From positions 248,001-312,000 of the forward strand of contig NZ_BACI01000097.1 of assembly GCF_000225505.1 (NCBI RefSeq): 64,000 nt of DNA. The letters run 5' to 3'. Positions 57,065 through 64,000 of this stretch are shown here, piece after piece; position 1 is the stretch's first letter; each line of letters starts with the position of its first letter. The notes beneath the pieces are model-generated. The model searched no databases. It had not been told where the DNA came from and was given only the letters and a program-made list of their open reading frames with translations. The DNA is from Gordonia alkanivorans NBRC 16433. Its GTDB lineage: Bacteria; Actinomycetota; Actinomycetes; Mycobacteriales; Mycobacteriaceae. The position numbers and the translations under genes are program-made.

Positions 57065-59170
57065 TTACTCGCCGGTTGCCTTCGCGATGATCTCCTTCGA
57101 CACGTTCGCGGGAACTTCCGCGTACGAGTCGAACACCATGGAGTAGTTTGCCCGGCCCTGGGTCTTCGACCGGAGGTCTCCGATGTAGCCGAACATCTCC
57201 GACAGCGGAACCTGTGCCTTGACGACACGAGCACCGCTGCGCTCCTCCATGGCCTGGATCTGGCCACGGCGGGAGTTCAGATCGCCGATGACGTCACCCA
57301 TGTAATCCTCGGGAGTCGTGACCTCGACGGCCATGATCGGCTCCAGGATGACCGGGCCGGCCATCTTCGCAGCTTCCTTGAGGGCTTGCGAGCCGGCGAT
57401 CTTGAAGGCCATTTCCGAGGAGTCGACGTCGTGGTACTGACCGTCGAGCAGGGTGACCTTCAGATTGACCAGCGGGTAGCCGGCGAGGACACCGTACTGC
57501 ATGGCGTCCTGGGCGCCGGCATCCACCGACGGGATGTACTCGCGCGGGACTCGACCACCGGTGACGGCGTTGTCGAATTCGTAGGTCGCACCGTCCTCGG
57601 CGTCCACGAGGGGCTCGAGCTTGATGATGACCTTCGCGAACTGACCCGAACCACCGGTCTGCTTCTTGTGGGTGTACTCGTGCTTCTCGACCGTCTTGCG
57701 GATGGTCTCGCGGTACGCCACCTGCGGCTTGCCGACGTTGGCCTCGACCTTGAACTCGCGCTTCATGCGGTCGACCAGGATGTCGAGGTGGAGCTCGCCC
57801 ATACCGCCGATGACGGTCTGGCCGGTCTCCTCGTCGAGCTTGACCGAGAAGGTCGGGTCCTCTTCGGCCAGCTTCTGGATCGCGGTGCCCAGCTTCTCCT
57901 GGTCGGACTTGGTCTTCGGCTCGATCGAGACGTTGATGACCGGGTCCGGGAAGCTCATGGACTCGAGCACGATCGGGTTCGCCGAGTCGCAGAGGGTGTC
58001 ACCGGTGGTGGTGTCCTTGAGACCGATCATCGCGTAGATGTGACCCGCGGTGGCGTCCTCGACCGGCATCTCCTTGTTGGCGTGCATCTGGAAGAGCTTG
58101 CCGATGCGCTCTTTCTTGCCCTTGGTCGCGTTGAGCACCTGGGTGCCCGCGGTGATGTGGCCCGAGTAGACACGCACGAAGGTCAGCTTGCCGAAGAACG
58201 GGTGAGCCGCGATCTTGAACGCGAGAGCCGAGAACGGCTCGTCGGCGGACGGCTTGCGCGAGAGGATCTCTTCCTCGTCGCCCACGGCGTGACCCTCGAC
58301 CGACGGCACGTCCAGCGGGGACGGCAGGTAGTCGATGACCGCGTCGAGCATGGGCTGGACGCCCTTGTTCTTGAACGCCGAACCACAGATGACCGGGTAG
58401 AGCTCACGGCTCACGGTCAGCTTGCGGATAGCTCCCTTGATCTCCTCGACGGTGAGCTCTTCGCCGCCGAAGTACTTCTCCATGAGGGCTTCGTCGGACT
58501 CGGCAACCGTCTCGAGCAGCGCCTCGCGGTACTCGGCAGCCTTCTCGACCAGGTCGGCCGGGATCTCCTCGATCGTCGGCTCGGCACCGGTCGGCACGAC
58601 GCCGCGCCAGGTGATGGCCTTCTGCTCGATGAGGTCGACGACGCCGTCGAAGTTGTCCTCGGCACCGATCGGGAGCTGCAGGACCAGCGGCTTGGCGCCG
58701 AGACGGTCCTTGATGGTCTGGACGGTGAAGTAGAAGTCCGCGCCCAGCTTGTCCATCTTGTTGACGAAGCAGATACGGGGGACTTCGTACTTCTCGGCCT
58801 GACGCCACACCTGCTCGGACTGCGGCTCGACGCCTTCCTTGCCGTCGAAGACCGCAACCGCGCCGTCGAGGACGCGGAGGCTGCGCTCCACCTCGACGGT
58901 GAAGTCGACGTGTCCGGGGGTGTCGATGATGTTGATCTGGTTCTTGTTCCAGAAACAGGTCACGGCCGCGGAGGTGATGGTGATACCACGCTCCTTCTCC
59001 TGCTCCATCCAGTCGGTGGTCGAGGCACCGTCGTGGGTTTCACCGATCTTGTAGTTCACACCGGTGTAGAAGAGGATTCGCTCGGTCGTGGTGGTCTTGC
59101 CGGCATCGATGTGGGCCATGATGCCGATGTTGCGAACCTTGTTCAGGTCGCTGAGCACTTCCTGTGCCAC
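57065..59170 (-). CDS. fusA: Elongation factor G
   Basis: A 701-residue translocase. G1 [14 protein letters not shown], switch [20 protein letters not shown]4 [10 protein letters not shown]; domain IV with the [20 protein letters not shown] segment and [15 protein letters not shown]. Full length, 110 bases upstream of tuf. GTG start. Confidence 0.98.
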   Translation of the reverse strand: MAQEVLSDLNKVRNIGIMAHIDAGKTTTTERILFYTGVNYKIGETHDGASTTDWMEQEKERGITITSAAVTCFWNKNQINIIDTPGHVDFTVEVERSLRVLDGAVAVFDGKEGVEPQSEQVWRQAEKYEVPRICFVNKMDKLGADFYFTVQTIKDRLGAKPLVLQLPIGAEDNFDGVVDLIEQKAITWRGVVPTGAEPTIEEIPADLVEKAAEYREALLETVAESDEALMEKYFGGEELTVEEIKGAIRKLTVSRELYPVICGSAFKNKGVQPMLDAVIDYLPSPLDVPSVEGHAVGDEEEILSRKPSADEPFSALAFKIAAHPFFGKLTFVRVYSGHITAGTQVLNATKGKKERIGKLFQMHANKEMPVEDATAGHIYAMIGLKDTTTGDTLCDSANPIVLESMSFPDPVINVSIEPKTKSDQEKLGTAIQKLAEEDPTFSVKLDEETGQTVIGGMGELHLDILVDRMKREFKVEANVGKPQVAYRETIRKTVEKHEYTHKKQTGGSGQFAKVIIKLEPLVDAEDGATYEFDNAVTGGRVPREYIPSVDAGAQDAMQYGVLAGYPLVNLKVTLLDGQYHDVDSSEMAFKIAGSQALKEAAKMAGPVILEPIMAVEVTTPEDYMGDVIGDLNSRRGQIQAMEERSGARVVKAQVPLSEMFGYIGDLRSKTQGRANYSMVFDSYAEVPANVSKEIIAKATGE

Positions 59171-59256
59171 TTATTCGCCTCGCAATTTCGCTAGAGCTGT
59201 TGGGTCTGAGGTGGGTCCGGCCGCGGCGACCCGAAGGCCGCCGCGGCCGGCAGTGA

Positions 59257-59727
59257 TCACCAGCGGTAGTGCGCGAACGCCCGGTTGGCCTCGGCCATCT
59301 TGTGGGTGTCCTCGCGGCGCTTCACCGAAGCACCGAGGCCGTTGGAGGCGTCGAGCAGCTCGTTGGCCAGGCGCTCGACCATCGTCTTCTCGCGACGCTG
59401 ACGGCTGAAGGTCACCAGCCAGCGGAGCGCCAGGGTGTTGGCGCGGTTCGGCTTGACCTCGATCGGCACCTGGTAGGTGGCGCCACCGACGCGGCGGCTC
59501 TTCACCTCGAGGGTGGGCTTGACGTTGTCGAGCGCGCGCTTGAGGGTGACGACGGGGTCGGTGCCCGTCTTCTCGCGGGCCTGCTCGAGGGCGCCGTAGA
59601 CGATGCGCTCGGCGGTCGACTTCTTGCCGTCCAGCAGGATCTTGTTGACCAGCTGGGTGACCAGCGGCGAACCGTAGACCGGGTCGTTGATCAGGGGGCG
59701 CTTGGGTGCGGGTCCTTTACGTGGCAT
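59257..59727 (-). CDS. rpsG: 30S ribosomal protein S7
   Basis: A 156-residue protein, family length. [40 protein letters not shown] and the C-terminal [20 protein letters not shown] are the conserved blocks. Lies between rpsL and fusA. Confidence 0.98.
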   Translation of the reverse strand: MPRKGPAPKRPLINDPVYGSPLVTQLVNKILLDGKKSTAERIVYGALEQAREKTGTDPVVTLKRALDNVKPTLEVKSRRVGGATYQVPIEVKPNRANTLALRWLVTFSRQRREKTMVERLANELLDASNGLGASVKRREDTHKMAEANRAFAHYRW

Positions 59728-59733
59728 GACTTA

Positions 59734-60105
59734 TCAGTTCCCCTTCTTCGCGCCGTAGCGGCTACGGGCCTGCTTGCGGTCCTTGACACCCTGGGTGTCG
59801 AGCGAGCCGCGGATGATCTTGTAGCGCACACCCGGGAGGTCCTTCACACGACCGCCGCGGACGAGCACCATCGAGTGCTCCTGCAGGTTGTGGCCTTCAC
59901 CGGGGATGTACGCGGTGACCTCGACAGAGCTGGTCAGACGCACACGGGCGACCTTACGAAGAGCCGAGTTCGGCTTCTTGGGGGTGGTGGTGTAGACGCG
60001 GGTGCACACGCCACGACGCTGCGGGCTTCCCTTGAGGGCCGCGGTCTTGGTCTTTGCAGCCTTGTCATGACGGCCCTTGCGGACCAGCTGGTTGATTGTT
60101 GGCAC
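59734..60105 (-). CDS. rpsL: 30S ribosomal protein S12
   Basis: A 123-residue decoding-centre protein. [40 protein letters not shown] and [20 protein letters not shown]. Lys43 and Lys88, the residues changed in streptomycin-resistant mycobacteria, are both lysine here, the sensitive form. GTG start at 60105. First gene of the str operon in the window. Confidence 0.98.
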   Translation of the reverse strand: MPTINQLVRKGRHDKAAKTKTAALKGSPQRRGVCTRVYTTTPKKPNSALRKVARVRLTSSVEVTAYIPGEGHNLQEHSMVLVRGGRVKDLPGVRYKIIRGSLDTQGVKDRKQARSRYGAKKGN

Positions 60106-60513
60106 TAGGTGTTCATTCCTCTTTGTTGTCAGTTGTGGTTGGTGCTCCGGGCAAGCTCACGGATCTCGGCTCTACGCCGCCTCCGGCGTGCTTCCACAAC
60201 TCGCCCCACCAGTGCATTCACACTGGTCAGTACATTTTCGCTACCCCGAGGTCGGGCGTGTCATACACTCGACAGCGGATTCGCTTGTCAGCCCACGGAC
60301 CGCCCGTGCCCCGAGTCGGTCGATCTCAGGGCCGGCTCGAGAGCCGTTGGCCGGGCATGCGGACTGGCCCAGCATGGGCCGGGCACCGACGATCCACTCT
60401 ACCGATCGGGTTTGCACAGGTCAAAAAACGGATCCTCCGCGCGACCTGCAGGTGAACAGGTCGTGTGCGCTGGGGTCCGGCGACGCTGAGACATGGCATT
60501 ACCTTGTCCACTC
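60106..60513. other. Leader region upstream of rpsL
   Basis: About 400 bases without a credible gene. It must hold the str operon promoter (minus strand) and the 3' flank of the HExxH gene. GAGGAA about 10 bases before the rpsL GTG is a weak ribosome site. Confidence 0.5.
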
Positions 60514-61317
60514 TTACACCCCCGAACCCGACGCGTCGAGCCTTCGGCGAACCGCCGCCCGACCGGTACCCGCCGGCGCTCCGACCTGGGCCCGGACCTT
60601 CGCGATCGATGCCGCGAACGGACTGTCCGGATCCATCGGCCGCCCAATCGGCGAACTCTGGCCGCCGAACCACCGGTCGACGATCGTCGCCTGGCGTTCG
60701 AGGTTGTGGTCGGCCCACGCGTGGTGAGCATCACCCGTCCCCCGGATGCCGTAGACGTTCTCGCCGAGTTCGTGCCGCGCCTGAACCGCGAGCGCATCGG
60801 CCAGGAACGACGCCGCGGACCGGGCGCCAACGATCTGCCGGGCGTGCACGAGTTCATGGACCAGCAGTTGGCCGGGCACTGGATAGGCCCCGGGACCGGC
60901 CCCGAGGGGCGCGTCGAACATCGCGCCGAGATTGCAGAGGATGCGCCCATCGACCCCGGGCACGGTGAACGCGCGTCCCCTTCGTCCGGCGAGATCGGTG
61001 AGGATGACGTCGTCGAGCCATCCGGCGGGCCCGAAGACGAGCTCGGCGGTTCGCCGTTCCTCATCGCACAGGGGGCGGTGCCGAAAACTGAGGCGGGCGA
61101 CGATCCCTGCGGCGGCGCCGGCCATCCCGGCGATCACGAGACCCAGAGGCCCGAACCAGACCGTGGCGATCGCGACGTGCGCGGCGACGAGGACTCCGTC
61201 GGTCGACGCCGGTCCCGCCGGTAGACGTACACCTCCGACTCGATGAGCGAGCGACAGCACGACACCGAGGAACCGGCCGTAACCGCGAGCCACGTGGATG
61301 AGGAGTCGTCGGCGCAT
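60514..61317 (-). CDS. Uncharacterised protein with HExxH motif (possible membrane-anchored metallopeptidase)
   Basis: A 267-residue protein I cannot name. Residues about 40-75 contain one or two hydrophobic segments (VLVAAHVAIATVWFGPLGLV, IAGMAGAAAGIVA). A soluble domain then has GRILCNLGAMFDAPLG and QLLVHELVHARQIVGARSAA, a zincin-type HExxH, followed about 45 residues later by HHAWADHNLERQA, where the Glu could be a third ligand. This resembles DUF4157-like inactive or active metallopeptidases. Start ATG at 61317. Confidence 0.68.
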   Translation of the reverse strand: MRRRLLIHVARGYGRFLGVVLSLAHRVGGVRLPAGPASTDGVLVAAHVAIATVWFGPLGLVIAGMAGAAAGIVARLSFRHRPLCDEERRTAELVFGPAGWLDDVILTDLAGRRGRAFTVPGVDGRILCNLGAMFDAPLGAGPGAYPVPGQLLVHELVHARQIVGARSAASFLADALAVQARHELGENVYGIRGTGDAHHAWADHNLERQATIVDRWFGGQSSPIGRPMDPDSPFAASIAKVRAQVGAPAGTGRAAVRRRLDASGSGV

Positions 61318-61324
61318 CAGTGTC

Positions 61325-61987
61325 TCAGTCCCGCACGGCCATGACGACCAGGCCGGGGCCGACGTGCTCGTCGGCGGGCAGCCGGAGCTCGGCGACGGGG
61401 CGCAGACCGGCCTGCTCGATCAATCCGACGTACTTCTCCGGCGACCACTGATGGGTCGTCCACTCGACAGGACCGCCGTAGGCCTCGGTGCGTCGCACGT
61501 CCTCGTCGCCCGAGTGGGTACCGGTGATGAAGCAGCCGCCCGGCATCAATGCGCGGGCAAATGAGGCCAGCACCTGCGGGAGAACGTCCCGCGGGAGATT
61601 GAACAACGACCACCACCCCAGGACACCACCCAGCGATGAATCGGCGAGATCCAGCTCGGTCGCCGAGCCGACCTCGAATCGGCAGGACGGGTGCAGGCGA
61701 CGCGCGTTCTCGATCATGCGCGGCGAGAGGTCCACGCCGGTCACGTCGAGTCCGCGGTCGGCGAGATAGGCGGTCACGGTCCCGGGTCCGCAGCCGACGT
61801 CGAGCACGGGACCGATGCCCGCCACCGAATCGATGAACGCATCGAGTGCGGCCTTCAGCCACGGACGGCAGCGAGGGTCGCCGATTCCGGTGTCCACCAC
61901 CAGTCGGACGTAGTCGTCGGCCACACGGTCGTAGGACTCACGGACAGCGTCGAGGTCGGCCGGTCGATCAACGGGGTCGGCGCGCAT
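61325..61987 (-). CDS. Class I SAM-dependent methyltransferase
   Basis: A 220-residue enzyme of the Methyltransf_11/25 group: VLDVGCGPGTVTAYLADRGL (motif I), VTGVDLSPRMIENARRLHP (motif II) and LMPGGCFITGTHSGDE (post-motif III). A small-molecule methyltransferase; the substrate is unknown. Seven bases upstream of the HExxH gene start on the same strand. Confidence 0.87.
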   Translation of the reverse strand: MRADPVDRPADLDAVRESYDRVADDYVRLVVDTGIGDPRCRPWLKAALDAFIDSVAGIGPVLDVGCGPGTVTAYLADRGLDVTGVDLSPRMIENARRLHPSCRFEVGSATELDLADSSLGGVLGWWSLFNLPRDVLPQVLASFARALMPGGCFITGTHSGDEDVRRTEAYGGPVEWTTHQWSPEKYVGLIEQAGLRPVAELRLPADEHVGPGLVVMAVRD

Positions 61988-62015
61988 GCGCCCACGATAT
62001 GACCCGGGTACGACG

Positions 62016-62049
62016 CCGCCCCCTGTCCGGGGATCCGGGCAGGGGGCGG
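62016..62049. terminator. Hairpin between methyltransferase and secreted-protein genes
   Basis: CCGCCCCCTG (62016-62025) and CAGGGGGCGG (62040-62049) form a 10-base stem. It lies 20 bases after the stop of the secreted-protein gene on the minus strand. No T-run follows. Confidence 0.65.
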
Positions 62050-62068
62050 GTCGTGGAAAGCCGTGCGC

Positions 62069-62674
62069 CTACGGAGTGTTGAACCAGGCGACGACCGACG
62101 GCCATGCCTTCGGGTTCGACTCGCCGTACCCGATGTACGCACCGATGAACGCACCCACGCCGGCACCGATCCAACCGAAGACGATGAACCCGATGAGGCC
62201 ACCGATCAGCGTGTAGAGGGGCGTGTTCCCCCGCCAGCCCTTGTTCAGTTCCGCCCACATGATGTCGTAGCGCTGAGCCTTGGTCAGACGCTTCTGCTTG
62301 GCTGCGTCGGTGGCTGCCGAGTCGAGCAGCGCACGGAGGTCCGGGCTGACCGTGGGGGTCAGAGTGACCCGCGACCGGTCCACGCTGACCGCGGCGCGCA
62401 GCGGAACGGTGAACCCGTCCATCTGCCCCGACAGCGGCATCGACGACACGGTGCGACCGCGGGAATCGAGGATCTGCAGCGCCCCCGCCGGGCTGACCAC
62501 GACGCTGCCCCCGCGCACGTCGACGATCACGCTCTTGTGGTCCCCGGCGATCGCCGCGGACGCCGTCGGGAGCGCCACCGTCGCCGGTACCGCATGTGCC
62601 GTCGCAACGGGAACGGCGATGAGTACTGCACCCATCATGGCCAGCGCCATGATCCCTGCCCTGAGGTGCTTCAT
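62069..62674 (-). CDS. Exported protein with C-terminal glycine-zipper membrane segment
   Basis: A 201-residue protein with a signal peptide (MALAMMGAVLIAVPVATAHA, cleavage near AHA), a beta-rich middle (SVIVDVRGGSVVVSPAGALQ, SGQMDGFTVPLRAAVSVDRS) and a C-terminal hydrophobic, glycine-rich segment GGLIGFIVFGWIGAGVGAFI followed by GAYIGYG. Similar small envelope proteins are common in Gordonia/Rhodococcus and uncharacterised. Start ATG at 62674. Confidence 0.72.
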   Translation of the reverse strand: MKHLRAGIMALAMMGAVLIAVPVATAHAVPATVALPTASAAIAGDHKSVIVDVRGGSVVVSPAGALQILDSRGRTVSSMPLSGQMDGFTVPLRAAVSVDRSRVTLTPTVSPDLRALLDSAATDAAKQKRLTKAQRYDIMWAELNKGWRGNTPLYTLIGGLIGFIVFGWIGAGVGAFIGAYIGYGESNPKAWPSVVAWFNTP

Positions 62675-62837
62675 GTGTGGATTCTCTCTCTCACGAGGAT
62701 CTTTCGGCCCGTGCTCGGGCCGCGATGATCATATCGGAGAAGAGACACCTCCCCGCAATCGTCTCAACAGGCCAATCCTGCCCAACGGGTCGACGAATCA
62801 CATTGCCGCGCAGAAAGATTGAGAATCGTGAGCGGGA

Positions 62838-63713
62838 TCACTCCGGGGTCTGGGGCAGTTTCACCTTCGCGCCACCGGGTTTCGCCGGATTCGACGGCGG
62901 CGGGACCACCGGACCGATGTCGCCGTCGGGCGCCTCGTCGAGGTCGACGATGACCGGCGCGTGATCACTGGGCTTGCTGCCCTTGCGCGCCTTGCGGTCG
63001 ATCCAGGCCGCCTCGACCCGGCCGGCGGCCGACTCACCCGCCAGGATGAGATCGATCCGCATGCCCAGGTCCTTGTGGAACATTCCGGCACGGTAGTCCC
63101 AGTAGCTGAAGACCCGGTCATCCGGCCAGCGGTCACGGACCACGTCGCGCAGACCCAGCGCCGCGAACTCGGCGAGCGCGGCACGTTCCGGAGGGGTGAC
63201 GTGCGTGTGCCCGGCGAAGGCGTCGGGATCGAACAGATCCGCGTCGGCGGGCGCGATGTTCATGTCGCCGCAGAGGAGCGTCGTCGACGGGTCGGCGACC
63301 GCCTTCGCGAGAGCGGCGAGCCATTCGAGTTTGTACGTGTAGTGATCCGAGTCGGGGCTGCGGCCGTTCGGCACGTAAAGGGAGTGGATGCGCAGACCGC
63401 CGCACACCGCAGAAATCGCGCGGGCCTCGAGCGTCTCCGGCGTCGGATAACCCGGCATGCCGGCGAAGCCGACGCGCACGTCCTCGAGCCCGACCCGCGA
63501 GAGCAGCGCGACACCGTTCCACTGGCCCTGCCCCGCGTGCGCGATCTCGTAGCCACGTTCGGCGAGATCGGCGCCGAGGACCTCGTGGAAGGCGTCGTCG
63601 GAGAGCTTGGTCTCCTGCAGGCAGACGACGTCGGGGCGACGTTCGTCGAGCCATGGGAGGAGGCGCGGAATCCGCTGTTTCACCGAGTTCACGTTCCAGG
63701 TCGCGACGCGCAT
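62838..63713 (-). CDS. xthA: Exodeoxyribonuclease III
   Basis: A 291-residue AP endonuclease/3'-exonuclease for base-excision repair. MRVATWNVNSVKQR, DVVCLQETKLSD (metal Glu), LYVPNGRSPDSDHYTYKLEW, LCGDMNIAPADADLFDP, DYRAGMFHKDLGMRIDLILA and SDHAPVIVDLD (catalytic Asp-His). A Pro-rich C-terminal tail of about 25 residues is added. The ATG at 63713 starts the conserved sequence; an alternative lies seven codons upstream. Confidence 0.93.
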   Translation of the reverse strand: MRVATWNVNSVKQRIPRLLPWLDERRPDVVCLQETKLSDDAFHEVLGADLAERGYEIAHAGQGQWNGVALLSRVGLEDVRVGFAGMPGYPTPETLEARAISAVCGGLRIHSLYVPNGRSPDSDHYTYKLEWLAALAKAVADPSTTLLCGDMNIAPADADLFDPDAFAGHTHVTPPERAALAEFAALGLRDVVRDRWPDDRVFSYWDYRAGMFHKDLGMRIDLILAGESAAGRVEAAWIDRKARKGSKPSDHAPVIVDLDEAPDGDIGPVVPPPSNPAKPGGAKVKLPQTPE

Positions 63714-63781
63714 GGGCCCACGGTAGTACGACACACCGACGCCGATCCGAGGCGGCGTCCGGGCTTTCCTTCGTCGGTGAT

Positions 63782-64000
63782 GTGTGTCACGTTGGTCTCA
63801 TCGACACTCTCCCTTCCCGTCCCGATCGAACGCCGCAGCGCCCCGTCATCGAGCACTCGTGGCGTCGGTCGGCGATGTCGGGAGTGCGGCCGGAGGACAA
63901 CACTCCCGCACGTACGCACGACATCGGTTCCGCCGACCCCCTGCTCGACGCAGCGCGCCCCGTCCTCGACGACGCGGCGGCTCGTCTCGCCGACACCGAC
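63782..64000 (+). CDS. N-terminus of a probable GAF/Fis-type transcriptional regulator (partial at right edge)
   Basis: A plus-strand frame, open to the edge, reads PVIEHSWRRSAMSGVRPED and then DPLLDAARPVLDDAAARLAD. The SWRRSxxxGVxP motif is typical of the first residues of AcoR-like regulators (GAF sensor plus Fis-type helix-turn-helix). I suggest the GTG at 63782 as start; the frame is open further upstream, so this is not certain. Divergent from xthA. Confidence 0.55.
   Translation, partial: MCHVGLIDTLPSRPDRTPQRPVIEHSWRRSAMSGVRPEDNTPARTHDIGSADPLLDAARPVLDDAAARLADTD

Noticed and set aside
57029..59194. 721-codon plus-strand open frame opposite fusA
   Set aside because: It is an antisense shadow of EF-G created by high-GC codon bias; the product has no family features. 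The same applies to the long plus-strand frames at 1000-3381, 3409-4791 and 39778-41211.

Overview
The window is a 64-kb piece of a high-GC actinobacterial chromosome, most likely Gordonia or a close relative in the Mycobacteriales. The reasons are GTG/TTG starts with strong Shine-Dalgarno sites, a complete mycofactocin (mft) gene set lying between the str operon (rpsL-rpsG-fusA-tuf) and the S10 ribosomal operon as in Mycobacterium tuberculosis, KstR-like boxes at steroid-type genes, Mce-associated proteins, F420-type enzymes, and a cyp136-like P450/TetR/SDR cluster. The genus is an inference.

Layout. 1-9.6 kb (minus strand): the 5' two modules of a nonribosomal peptide synthetase (C-A-T-C-A..., first A domain with a threonine-like code) that runs off the left edge. 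It is preceded by a DrrABC-type exporter with an unusual ATPase and a family 2 glycosyltransferase. The exporter/glycosyltransferase stretch is visibly lower in GC than the rest. 10.0-10.9 kb (plus): phosphoribosyltransferase and GNAT pair. 10.9-15.6 kb (minus): two tandem copies of a histidine-kinase-like protein plus a membrane partner, with no response regulator in sight. 15.7-21.1 kb (minus): S10 operon rpsJ-rplC-rplD-rplW-rplB-rpsS-rplV-rpsC-rplP-rpmC-rpsQ, closed by a hairpin terminator. 21.5-29.7 kb: hotdog protein, secreted protein, then a coupled plus-strand run of asparagine-synthase-like amidotransferase, S9 peptidase, GntR regulator and NCS1 transporter. 29.7-31.9 kb: LLM and PPOX F420-type oxidoreductases and a membrane protein.

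32.1-43.7 kb: the mycofactocin system. mftR (plus) diverges from mftA-mftB-mftC-mftD and a mycofactocin-type SDR. mftE-mftF-mftG are separated from these by an alpha-methylacyl-CoA racemase gene and an IS110-family insertion sequence that sits between inverted arrays of short repeats. mftG carries an apparent frameshift. 43.8-47.3 kb: kshB-like steroid hydroxylase reductase behind a KstR-like box, DoxX protein, AlkD-like protein, and a frameshifted ferredoxin reductase. 47.4-52.7 kb (minus): cyp136-like P450, TetR, SDR and four coupled Mce-associated proteins. 52.8-55.6 kb: menC, an MpaB-type oxygenase with a palindrome in its promoter region, and an alpha/beta hydrolase. 55.7-60.1 kb: tuf, fusA, rpsG, rpsL. 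60.5-64 kb: HExxH protein, methyltransferase, secreted protein, exonuclease III, and the start of a probable GAF/Fis-type regulator at the right edge.

How it fits together: mycofactocin is a peptide-derived redox cofactor for dedicated SDR/MDR dehydrogenases. Its genes here sit beside a mycofactocin-coupled SDR and KstR-type operators, which suggests a link between the cofactor and sterol or alcohol oxidation. Three genes (membrane partner A, mftG, ferredoxin reductase) each look as if one G/C had been lost from a homopolymer run, so assembly error must be excluded before reading biology into them.
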